This document shows, in pieces, positions 49,565 through 57,350 of a DNA stretch of 64,000 nt. The stretch lies in NCBI GenBank assembly GCA_934402375.1, contig CAKRUB010000003.1:167684-231683 (forward strand), read 5' to 3'. The notes below the pieces were generated by a model, which did not search any database, was not told the origin of the DNA, and saw nothing but the letters and a program-made list of their open reading frames with translations. Source of the stretch: an uncultured Acetatifactor sp. (GTDB lineage: Bacteria > Bacillota > Clostridia > Lachnospirales > Lachnospiraceae). A program made the position numbers and the translations under genes. How positions within the stretch are numbered: the stretch's first letter is position 1; each line of letters begins with the position of its first letter.

Positions 49565-50395
49565 TCATAAATTGCCGACAACAAAGTCCTTCAGCACACC
49601 TAAAAATTCCCTGAGCATATTATTGGGCAGCATCCATGTCACGGAGCTGGCTGACAGTCCCTCGGCAGAATAGCCCTGTTTTTTTGCAATACCCAGCGCA
49701 CGGAACATATGGAAATTGTTCGTCACAATCACTGTCCTGCTGTTCTCTATATCGATCAGTCCGGCGCTGAATTTCAGGTTCTGGGTAGTATTTCCCGATC
49801 TGTCTTCCATGAGAATGCGCTCCTCGGAAATTCCGGCCGCCATGAGATACTGCTTCATCCCCGCCGCCTCTGACATCACCTCATTGCTTCCCTGTCCACC
49901 GGACACCACGACCATTGTTTCAGGGTTGTCTTTCAGATATTCCAGCGCGCGATCCAGCCTTCGCCGCAGCACCTCGCTCGGTCCGTTATCCTTCCACTGT
50001 GCCCCGAGGATAATACAGTAATCCGCCCCCGGCTCTGCCTCACTGCCAAACCTTGACAGGATCAGACCCTCGATCACAAGAAACAGAAGCACCGCGGCAC
50101 CCAGAATCCCCGCCAAAGTCAGCTTCAGTCCTCTCGGCAGCGCTCCCGCAAATTCCGTATGTCCCAGCAGAAAACCGACACCGGCAAGCACTGCTCCCAT
50201 TATTCCCCATATAAGGAAAAACCACGTTCCGAACCCGGCAAATGCTATCAATGCACAATATAAGAGGCACAGCGCACCCAATACTTCCATTATGCAGGCG
50301 CACACAGAAATACCACTCTTTTTCCCGCGACGTTCAAGGCGAATCACTCTCTCGCTCTGTTCAAAAGGAATTAAATGCTCCCGGCCTCTTCTCAT
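49565..50395 (-). CDS. YdcF-like (DUF218) membrane protein
   Basis: A 276-residue protein with three hydrophobic segments (about 30-55, 60-80 and 95-115) and a C-terminal DUF218 domain (ADYCIILGAQWKDNGPSEVLRRRLDRAL-type region, VVVSGGQGSNEVMSEA, IEDRSGNTTQN-type DRSGNTTQNLKFS). Relatives include YdcF and SanA/ElyC, linked to cell-envelope and vancomycin traits. ATG 50395 has GGGGG upstream. Confidence 0.9.
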   Translation of the reverse strand: MRRGREHLIPFEQSERVIRLERRGKKSGISVCACIMEVLGALCLLYCALIAFAGFGTWFFLIWGIMGAVLAGVGFLLGHTEFAGALPRGLKLTLAGILGAAVLLFLVIEGLILSRFGSEAEPGADYCIILGAQWKDNGPSEVLRRRLDRALEYLKDNPETMVVVSGGQGSNEVMSEAAGMKQYLMAAGISEERILMEDRSGNTTQNLKFSAGLIDIENSRTVIVTNNFHMFRALGIAKKQGYSAEGLSASSVTWMLPNNMLREFLGVLKDFVVGNL

Positions 50396-50550
50396 ATTAC
50401 CCCCACATTTCATAACCTATCTTTACGCTTCCCATAAACTATATCACAAGTACAGCTTCCGTCTCAATAGCTGTACCTGAGAGTTTTCTTAAGATTTTCT
50501 GATTTTTTTATTTCTTATCGGTTTCTGATGTATGGCTTTGCAAAGCGTGT

Positions 50551-50556
50551 TATAAT
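50551..50556 (+). promoter_or_regulatory. Extended -10 promoter of the sirtuin gene
   Basis: TATAAT preceded by TG with one base between, the extended -10 form, 30 bases before the ATG. No good -35 box is present. Confidence 0.5.
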
Positions 50557-50585
50557 AATCCAAAGAAAAATACAAGGGGGTCCAT

Positions 50586-51314
50586 ATGTCAAAACAGGAA
50601 AACGCAATCAATGAGTTAAAGCAGATTATAGAAACCTATGATAACATTGTCTTCTTCGGCGGTGCCGGTGTTTCCACGGAAAGCGGCATTCCAGATTTCC
50701 GGAGTGTGGACGGACTTTACAACCAACAGTATGACTATCCCCCGGAAACCATTCTGAGCCATACCTTTTACCGGAAAAATCCAAAAGAATTTTACCGCTT
50801 CTACCGGAATAAAATGCTGTTTCCCGATGCGAAACCGAACGCAGCGCATTACAAGCTCGCCAAGCTTGAGGCATCCGGCAAGCTGCGCGCGGTCATCACA
50901 CAGAATATCGACGGACTGCATCAGGCGGCAGGCAGCAAGACGGTATTGGAGCTCCACGGTTCGGTGCTTCGCAATTACTGTGAAAACTGCGGTCATTTTC
51001 ACAGCATGGATTACATTCTCCACTCAACGGGAGTTCCCGTCTGCGAAAAGTGCGGTGGTCCCGTAAAGCCGGATGTCGTGCTGTACGAGGAGGGGCTCGA
51101 CCAGAAGACCCTCAACGCTGCCGTGCATTATATCCACGATGCCGACGTTCTCATCATCGGCGGCACCTCTCTCGCTGTTTATCCGGCTGCCGGACTGATC
51201 GACTATTTTCAGGGAGACAGGCTGGTCGTAATCAACAAGGCGTCCACTCCCCGGGACGAATTTGCTGATCTGCTGATTCAGGCACCGATCGGAGAGGTAT
51301 TTGCGCAGGTGTGA
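50586..51314 (+). CDS. NAD-dependent protein deacylase (sirtuin)
   Basis: A 242-residue Sir2-family enzyme that removes acyl groups from lysines using NAD. It has GAGVSTESGIPDFRS, TQNIDGLHQAAGS with the catalytic-type His in LELHGS, and a four-cysteine zinc site (CENC and CEKC). GGTSLAVYPAA completes the NAD pocket. A DUF1003 gene follows in the same direction. Confidence 0.95.
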   Translation: MSKQENAINELKQIIETYDNIVFFGGAGVSTESGIPDFRSVDGLYNQQYDYPPETILSHTFYRKNPKEFYRFYRNKMLFPDAKPNAAHYKLAKLEASGKLRAVITQNIDGLHQAAGSKTVLELHGSVLRNYCENCGHFHSMDYILHSTGVPVCEKCGGPVKPDVVLYEEGLDQKTLNAAVHYIHDADVLIIGGTSLAVYPAAGLIDYFQGDRLVVINKASTPRDEFADLLIQAPIGEVFAQV

Positions 51315-51344
51315 CGTTTTATTCTTAAAAGGGAGGCATATACT

Positions 51345-51851
51345 ATGAAGGAAAACCGGAAGCTATTACAGGAAGTCATCACTGACATACGACACGATAT
51401 GACTGACGAGGAGGTTCTTAATCTGCTGGCGGACAGCAAAATCTCTGTCAATCCCGGAAAAGGGCAAGTCAAATACACGCTGGGACAAAAGGCCGCCGAT
51501 ACCATTGCAAAGTTTGCGGGAAGCTGGGCATTTATTTTTTCTTTTACTGCGGTTTTGATCCTCTGGATGATTGTCAATGTCCTGTTAGCTGCCAATGCCT
51601 TTGATCCTTACCCGTTTATCCTATTGAATCTTGTACTTTCCTGTGTAGCCGCTATTCAGGCTCCGCTCATCATGATGAGCCAGAACCGCCAGGAAGAGAA
51701 GGATCGGCGACGTGCCGAAAATGATTATAAAGTCAATCTCAAAACAGAAATTATGATTGAAGATCTGTACGACAAAGTTAATATCATTCTTGCAAAACAG
51801 AATGCAATTGAAAAATATCTGAACCTGAAAAGCAAAAGCGATTCAAAGTAA
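51345..51851 (+). CDS. DUF1003 membrane protein
   Basis: A 168-residue protein with two membrane helices (about 63-82 and 93-112). The AGSWAFIFSFTAVLILWM start and NLVLSCVAAIQAPLIMMSQNRQ are DUF1003 marks, followed by a charged cytoplasmic tail. The function is unknown. The ATG has AAAGGGAGG upstream and it lies 30 bases after the sirtuin gene. Confidence 0.88.
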   Translation: MKENRKLLQEVITDIRHDMTDEEVLNLLADSKISVNPGKGQVKYTLGQKAADTIAKFAGSWAFIFSFTAVLILWMIVNVLLAANAFDPYPFILLNLVLSCVAAIQAPLIMMSQNRQEEKDRRRAENDYKVNLKTEIMIEDLYDKVNIILAKQNAIEKYLNLKSKSDSK

Positions 51852-51913
51852 TAATAGTCCTTGCAGTTTACAGATTATTTATATGTGAAAGGAAATCTTT
51901 AGGAGATAATCGG

Positions 51914-51944
51914 TTGACAAATTACACAGCTGTATGCATATAAT
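51914..51944 (+). promoter_or_regulatory. Possible promoter of the coiled-coil protein gene
   Basis: A perfect TTGACA (51914-51919) and TATAAT (51939-51944) lie 19 bases apart, about 100 bases before the chosen start. Confidence 0.55.
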
Positions 51945-51993
51945 TAGGTGATACTTGAGTTTCTCGGTATCATTTACGCGGCTTCGGGGATGG

Positions 51994-52058
51994 CACCCAT
52001 GACAAAAAACAGTAAACCGCACATTTATGCAAGGGGGGAGACACCCATGACAAAAAAC
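51994..52058 (+). repeat. 17-base direct repeat around the start codon
   Basis: The same 17 bases, including an ATG and the codons for Thr-Lys-Asn, occur at 51994-52010 and 52042-52058. The two ATGs are in frame, 16 codons apart. It looks like a recent small duplication of the gene start. Confidence 0.75.
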
Positions 52059-53444
52059 GTTACAATCATTGCAGAAAATGGAACATATGTAGGCACCACT
52101 TACCCAAAACGGGCTAAGGGGTTAATCAAGAATGGGCGGGCGCTTTTCGTGGACGACTGTACCATTCGTTTGTTTGCGAAAGCAGAACCGTCCGATGAAA
52201 ATTCAAATCAATCGGAGGTAGAACAAATGAATTACATATATTTCAATCCACGGAAATGGTCCTTGAAACAGACTCAGAATTTCAATAGCCAAAACGCTAT
52301 AGAGCGAAGCTTCATTGACGATTTTGACGGTGGTCTTGTTGAATGTCTGCTGCTTGGCAGCTGGAATGATGCCTATGTAAGAGCAGATTCCGCTTGTCTT
52401 TCTCTTTTACCGGATACGGATTATCAGTTTGTATTCTGGCTTAACGGCGGCGAGAACGATAAGAGCAGCGAGATCTGTCAGCTTCGGATCACCTTCTTTG
52501 ACCAGCAGGAAGATTGCTACACCTATAAGCTGAACCGCAACTTTATCAAGCCACTCCTGCACAAGCAGGGCTGGGAGCTGTACTCCATTCCTTTTATGAC
52601 ACCCGGTTCGGAACAGTCGACGGTTAATACAGTACTTTCATTTATTGCCGGCAACGCTCCCATGGCGGTAAAACCCGCAAAAGAGCTTTCTGCCTATGAT
52701 GATTGGGCGGATGAACCGGATGAGTTTGCTGCTGTCCGTCCCCAGAGACACAATCTGGTATTCGAGGATGGCTGGCCGTCAATCAGCATGTATGGCGGAG
52801 ACAAATATTCTACGGAAGTGCTTCGCGGTAAAAGAGATCAGACAGAAAGGCAGCATCGTCAGGTAATGCACGGAGTTGCCGAGAATGTACAGCAGATGGC
52901 ACAGGGATTTGCAACCAATGCAAAGCAGATGGCCCGGGATCTCGCACAGAGCACACGTCAGATGGCGGATCTCTACAAGAAAAATGTCGAGCAAAAAAGA
53001 AACTGGTCGGAAAGCGCGGCGGAATTAGCACAGAGACTGAATGGCGGCAAAGAGCGGCAGGACAGCCTGATTAGTCGTCAGGAAGAGCTGACAGAACGCC
53101 GCAACGATCTCCAGTCCCGTTATGCTGAATTGCAGACGCAGTATCATCTGGATGAGGCACAGGATGCACCGCAGCTGAACACCGGCTTCGCCGAAGCATC
53201 CGAATGGGACGCCGATCTTCCGGCAATGATCTCCCTGAATGCCCAATTATCCTGTTTACCGGATATGCTAGCAAAACAGCACCTGCCTGTAGAAACGGTG
53301 GAAGACGTGCTGGATGGAATTGACTGTCAGCTTGACGACATGGAGGAGCTTTTTGACACCAGAGAAGAGTTATTGGATGAGCTGGAAGAATTGCTGGATG
53401 AAGTTGAGGATGAAGTTGAGGATGAAATGAGCTCCAAGGACTGA
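52047..53444 (+). CDS. Cytoplasmic coiled-coil protein with YPKRAKGLIKNGRA start domain
   Basis: A 465-residue protein with no signal peptide. Residues 1-45 (GTYVGTTYPKRAKGLIKNGRA, LFVDDCTIRL) form a short domain seen at the start of many clostridial proteins of unknown role. A beta-rich region follows (about 60-210, LLPDTDYQFVFWLNGGEND) like a jelly-roll fold. The rest is coiled coil (about 265-365, with MAQGFATNAKQMARDL) and a very acidic tail. It could bind metal or basic partners. ATG 52047 has AAGGGGGGAG upstream; the duplicated ATG at 51999 lacks one. Confidence 0.82.
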   Translation: MTKNVTIIAENGTYVGTTYPKRAKGLIKNGRALFVDDCTIRLFAKAEPSDENSNQSEVEQMNYIYFNPRKWSLKQTQNFNSQNAIERSFIDDFDGGLVECLLLGSWNDAYVRADSACLSLLPDTDYQFVFWLNGGENDKSSEICQLRITFFDQQEDCYTYKLNRNFIKPLLHKQGWELYSIPFMTPGSEQSTVNTVLSFIAGNAPMAVKPAKELSAYDDWADEPDEFAAVRPQRHNLVFEDGWPSISMYGGDKYSTEVLRGKRDQTERQHRQVMHGVAENVQQMAQGFATNAKQMARDLAQSTRQMADLYKKNVEQKRNWSESAAELAQRLNGGKERQDSLISRQEELTERRNDLQSRYAELQTQYHLDEAQDAPQLNTGFAEASEWDADLPAMISLNAQLSCLPDMLAKQHLPVETVEDVLDGIDCQLDDMEELFDTREELLDELEELLDEVEDEVEDEMSSKD

Positions 53445-53476
53445 TTCCTTTACATTGGATTGAAAACGCTCATAAC

Positions 53477-53513
53477 AAAGCAGCAGGAGACCTACAAGGT
53501 CTCCTGCTGCTTT
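53477..53513. terminator. Bidirectional terminator
   Basis: A 16-bp perfect stem (53477-53492 with 53498-53513) with a 5-base loop and A/T runs at the ends, between two convergent genes. The left arm overlaps the end of the serine hydrolase gene that begins at 54697. Confidence 0.9.
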
Positions 53514-54697
53514 TGGTTTTCTGCTGCACCGATACAGGCATATGCAGTATTGCGGAACCGCAGGTGGTGATAGCGCTCCTCGTTGGGAACCATATTATGC
53601 ATATAGACGAGCGAAAGCTTTCTAACCGGATCAGCCTCTGCCCATGTTCCAAAGCCTCCGGTCCAGCCAAACGCACCGACAGATCCATTATGACTGCCCG
53701 CTCCCTTATCCATCAAGGTTCTGAATCCATAGCCATAGCCGTAGCCCGCAAGATAATCACAGTTAAAGTCTTTTAATTGTGCAGCATTTAAACAATTGGA
53801 GTGAAGCATTTGCACCGTACCCTCACTCAAAAGCCGAATTCCTTTATAGCTTCCGCCATTTGCAAGCATCTGCATAAATACAGCAAAATCATGTGGTGTT
53901 GAGAGCAGGCTGCAGCGTGCTCCCGGCACAGTCTTCTCCGGGTCGGTTGCCGCATCAAAATCAGCTTCCGGACGGCAGAAATGTCCCTCTGAATCTTTAC
54001 CATAAAGGGTAACCATCCGCTTATGACTCTCCTCGTCATGATAGGTCAGACTATCCTTCAACCCCAACGGTTCGATAATGCGCTCCGCAAACAGCTCCCT
54101 CACCTTTTTACCTGTTATTTCTTCCAGAACCGCCCCGATAATCTCGCTCCCGAAACCATACAGCCAGTGAGTTCCCGGCTCAAATGCAATCGGAACTTCG
54201 GCCATTGCTCTCACTTCGTCACGTATTGTATGACTCTCCATGGCATTTAATCGTTCCATTTGCCTGCTCATCCCCAAATATGTCGGATCAGTGGCATGAA
54301 AATCCGGCATCATACAATAAGGGAGACCACATCTCATCGTCGCCGCATCCATAATAGTAATCGGCCTCCCGACCGGCACAATCTGCACACCACCAGGAGT
54401 CTGAATCCATTTCTTCGTGTTCCTCCACTCGGGCAGATATTCATAAACCGGATCAGAAAAGAGAAAGGCTCCCTCCTCATAGAGCATCCCCATGATTGCA
54501 TATGTAAAAAGCTTCGTTGTTGATGCCTGACGGAACAATGTCTTCGCATCAACCTTTTCTCTGGTTTCCAGATTAGTCAGTCCGGCATATTTTTCAAACA
54601 ACACCTCGTCATTCTCCATAATGCAGCAGCCGCAGCCAGGAACCGTGTTCTCTGCGAAATAATCCATCAGTTTTTCCAGTCGTTCAAATCTTCCCAT
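53492..54697 (-). CDS. Serine hydrolase of the class C beta-lactamase family (paralog 1)
   Basis: A 401-residue protein with the beta-lactamase/DD-peptidase fold. It has the SxxK motif (QASTTKLFTY), Tyr in WLYGFGSEI and the third motif region FGWTGGFGTW. There is no signal peptide, so it is cytoplasmic and is more likely an esterase or transesterase than a wall enzyme. Two relatives lie directly beyond it on the other strand. ATG follows GAGG. Confidence 0.9.
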   Translation of the reverse strand: MGRFERLEKLMDYFAENTVPGCGCCIMENDEVLFEKYAGLTNLETREKVDAKTLFRQASTTKLFTYAIMGMLYEEGAFLFSDPVYEYLPEWRNTKKWIQTPGGVQIVPVGRPITIMDAATMRCGLPYCMMPDFHATDPTYLGMSRQMERLNAMESHTIRDEVRAMAEVPIAFEPGTHWLYGFGSEIIGAVLEEITGKKVRELFAERIIEPLGLKDSLTYHDEESHKRMVTLYGKDSEGHFCRPEADFDAATDPEKTVPGARCSLLSTPHDFAVFMQMLANGGSYKGIRLLSEGTVQMLHSNCLNAAQLKDFNCDYLAGYGYGYGFRTLMDKGAGSHNGSVGAFGWTGGFGTWAEADPVRKLSLVYMHNMVPNEERYHHLRFRNTAYACIGAAENQKQQETL

Positions 54698-54777
54698 CCC
54701 ATAACCTCCTCTTTCTACTTAGTTATACCGGCAATGTAACAGTCCTGCTCTGATAAATGTAAAACTTCTGATTTCAG

Positions 54778-54806
54778 TTGACAATCCGGCACATCCATAT
54801 TAGTAT
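54778..54806 (+). promoter_or_regulatory. Promoter of the paralog 2/3 serine hydrolase operon
   Basis: A perfect TTGACA (54778-54783) and TAGTAT (54801-54806) are 17 bases apart, about 47 bases before the start. Confidence 0.7.
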
Positions 54807-54852
54807 TAAATTAGAATTCTAATTAGACAAATTATACAAGAGGTGAATGCAT

Positions 54853-56022
54853 ATGTCAACAAGAAAGGATATTGACTCTCTACTGCAAAATTTTGTAGAT
54901 CACAGAATTCCGGGCTGCTCCCTAAAAGTAGTACAGCACGGCACCATACTCTATGAGGGACACTTTGGCATCACCGATATGGATACAGGAAAGCCTGTGA
55001 CAAAGGATACAGTTTATCGGCAGGCTTCCATGTCCAAGGTTCCCCTTTACACTGCAATGATGATGTTATACGAACGCGGAAAATTTCTTCTGACCGATCC
55101 GGTAGGGAATTATCTTCCGGAATGGGCTTCCAGCAGAAAATATGTGCGCCACGCAAACGGCTATGTAGAAATAGTCCCCACCACAAACCCGATTACGATA
55201 CGCGACACACTATCCATGAAATGTGGTTTACCCTATTGTAACTTCGATGGTCCGACCTATGACCTGACTCTTCAGGGTATGCAGGAATGTATGCGTCCCC
55301 TCTGGGAAAAGGGACATTTCACCCTGCGCGAACAGTTGCGTGCCGTCTCCGAGGCTCCGCTCGCCTGTGAGCCGGGAACACATTGGATTTATGGCTTCTC
55401 CAGCGAAATTGCTGCCGGAATTATCGAGGCTGTGTGTGATAAGCCTGTCAATGATGCCCTAAAGGAGCTGCTGTTTGATCCCCTTGAAATGAAGGATACA
55501 GGCGCCACCTTTTTCGGTGATATCAGGGATCGCATGGTAACACTCTACGCAAAGGATGAAAATGACAGACTTGTACCGGGCCCGGGCTTCTTCGACAAAA
55601 AGCATCTGCCCGGAACGGAAAATGAGGCCGGTTGGGCCAGACTTTTCTCCACCGTAGATGATTATACCCATCTGCTGCAAATGCTGGCCTGCGGCGGCAG
55701 ATTTAGGGGACAGCAGCTCATGAGCGCCAGAACAATAGATCTGATGCGTTCAAACGGACTTAATGAAGAACAACTGAAAGACTTTCAGGATGCTTATAAT
55801 GCCGGATATGGCTACGGCTATGGTTTCCGCACATTGATCGATCCGGCGGCAGGAAGCCTCAACGCTTCCCCCGGAGCTTTTGGCTGGACCGGCGGGTTTG
55901 GAACCTTCTGCGAGGTAGATCCCGCAGAGGGACTTTCCATCTGTTATATGCACAATCTCATTCCTGATGACGAAATGTATTGTCATCCCCGCGTTCGCAA
56001 CGCATCTTACGGATTACTATAG
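54853..56022 (+). CDS. Serine hydrolase of the class C beta-lactamase family (paralog 2)
   Basis: A 389-residue protein closely related to its neighbours. SxxK is QASMSKVPLY, the Tyr motif WIYGFSSEIAAG and the third motif AFGWTGGFGTF. It has no signal peptide. ATG 54853 was chosen because AGAGGTG lies seven bases upstream; the ATG six bases earlier is too close. The next paralog starts 13 bases after the stop. Confidence 0.9.
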   Translation: MSTRKDIDSLLQNFVDHRIPGCSLKVVQHGTILYEGHFGITDMDTGKPVTKDTVYRQASMSKVPLYTAMMMLYERGKFLLTDPVGNYLPEWASSRKYVRHANGYVEIVPTTNPITIRDTLSMKCGLPYCNFDGPTYDLTLQGMQECMRPLWEKGHFTLREQLRAVSEAPLACEPGTHWIYGFSSEIAAGIIEAVCDKPVNDALKELLFDPLEMKDTGATFFGDIRDRMVTLYAKDENDRLVPGPGFFDKKHLPGTENEAGWARLFSTVDDYTHLLQMLACGGRFRGQQLMSARTIDLMRSNGLNEEQLKDFQDAYNAGYGYGYGFRTLIDPAAGSLNASPGAFGWTGGFGTFCEVDPAEGLSICYMHNLIPDDEMYCHPRVRNASYGLL

Positions 56023-56035
56023 GAGGTAAACAGAC

Positions 56036-57232
56036 ATGGCAGATTTTAAAGATCTTGATCGCTTGCTGCAAAAATATGTAGATGACGGCCTGCCCGGCTG
56101 TGGAATTCTCATATGTAAAAAGGGAACAGTTCTCTATGAAAACTATTTCGGATGGGCTGACCGGGAAAATGGTATCAAACTGACATCCGAGCACGTTTTC
56201 CGTCAGGCTTCTCTCACCAAAATTGCAATGTATACTACAGCTATGATGCTGTATGAACAGGGAAAATTTCTGATGTCGGATCCTCTCTATGAATATTTTC
56301 CCGAATTTCGCCATTCAACAAAAATCATACAACATGCAAACGGATGTATGGAGGAGGTTCCGGTTGACAAGCCGATCACCCTTAAGCAAATCTTCAACAT
56401 GACCTGTGGGTTACCCTATGAGATGATCATCGGCGGTCTTCCCGTCAGTCACCCTACCGCAACTGCAATGGCGCGGGAGATGAAAGAGCTCCGGGCAAAG
56501 GGGTACTTCACTCTGCGTGAGCAGATAAGCGCCGCTTCGAGAGTTCCGCTGGCCTTTGAACCTGGAACCCGTTTCCTCTACGGCTTTTCCAGTGAGCTGA
56601 CGGCAGGACTTCTGGAGGTTCTTTGTAATAAACCCGCTGAAACAGTTATTAAAGAAATGCTGTTTGATCCCTTGGAAATGAGCAGCTCCGCCAATTTCCT
56701 GTTTGGTGATCTGGAAGAACGTCTGGTTAAGGATTACTATCTGAAACCCGGTAAAGCCCTTGGAGACAAGGATGCTCTCTATATACCGGGACCTGAACAT
56801 GCCAGAATGTTTGTAGGTCCACTGGGTACAGTTCCCGGCTTCTCCAGAGTCATCACAAACTGCAGGGATTATACTAAACTGATGCAGATGCTGTGTAACG
56901 GTGGAAAATACAAGGGTGAACAAATCATCGGCCGCAAAACCATTGATCTGATTCGCACCAATACTCTCCCCGCGGAAATTCTGGCTGAGGACTTCTCCAA
57001 TAATTATCTGGCCGGTTACGGATATGGCTACGGTATGCGTACACTGATGAATAAATATGCCGGTCAGCACAATGGCTCTCTCGGTCAGTTTGGTTGGACC
57101 GGTGGTTCCGGGACATGGGCGGAATGTGATCCGGCAGAAGGACTCTCCATCTGTTACATGCATAATCTCCAGCCTAATCTTGAAGAATATCACCATCTGC
57201 GCATGCGCGCCGTTGCCTACGGCTGTCTTTAA
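56036..57232 (+). CDS. Serine hydrolase of the class C beta-lactamase family (paralog 3)
   Basis: A 398-residue protein with SxxK in QASLTKIAMY, Tyr in FLYGFSSELTAG and QFGWTGGSGTW near the end. AGGAGG precedes the ATG. The three genes share length, motifs and the phrase AGYGYGYG near residue 325, so they arose by duplication. They form part of a cluster without transporters or regulators. Substrates are unknown. Confidence 0.9.
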   Translation: MADFKDLDRLLQKYVDDGLPGCGILICKKGTVLYENYFGWADRENGIKLTSEHVFRQASLTKIAMYTTAMMLYEQGKFLMSDPLYEYFPEFRHSTKIIQHANGCMEEVPVDKPITLKQIFNMTCGLPYEMIIGGLPVSHPTATAMAREMKELRAKGYFTLREQISAASRVPLAFEPGTRFLYGFSSELTAGLLEVLCNKPAETVIKEMLFDPLEMSSSANFLFGDLEERLVKDYYLKPGKALGDKDALYIPGPEHARMFVGPLGTVPGFSRVITNCRDYTKLMQMLCNGGKYKGEQIIGRKTIDLIRTNTLPAEILAEDFSNNYLAGYGYGYGMRTLMNKYAGQHNGSLGQFGWTGGSGTWAECDPAEGLSICYMHNLQPNLEEYHHLRMRAVAYGCL

Positions 57233-57306
57233 GGCAAGAGGGTTTACCTGTGTCAGAACTTGGTAACATCTCCGGGTAACAACAAAGACTATTATATAGG
57301 ACAGTG

Positions 57307-57348
57307 TACTGTATCATTGATATTTTGCAGGAAGTCCGTGATACAGTA
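57307..57348. terminator. Hairpin between convergent genes
   Basis: A 10-bp perfect stem (57307-57316 with 57339-57348) with a 22-base loop. It lies between the third serine hydrolase and the lipoprotein gene. There is no clear T run, so a role as terminator is only likely. Confidence 0.5.
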
Positions 57349-57350
57349 TA

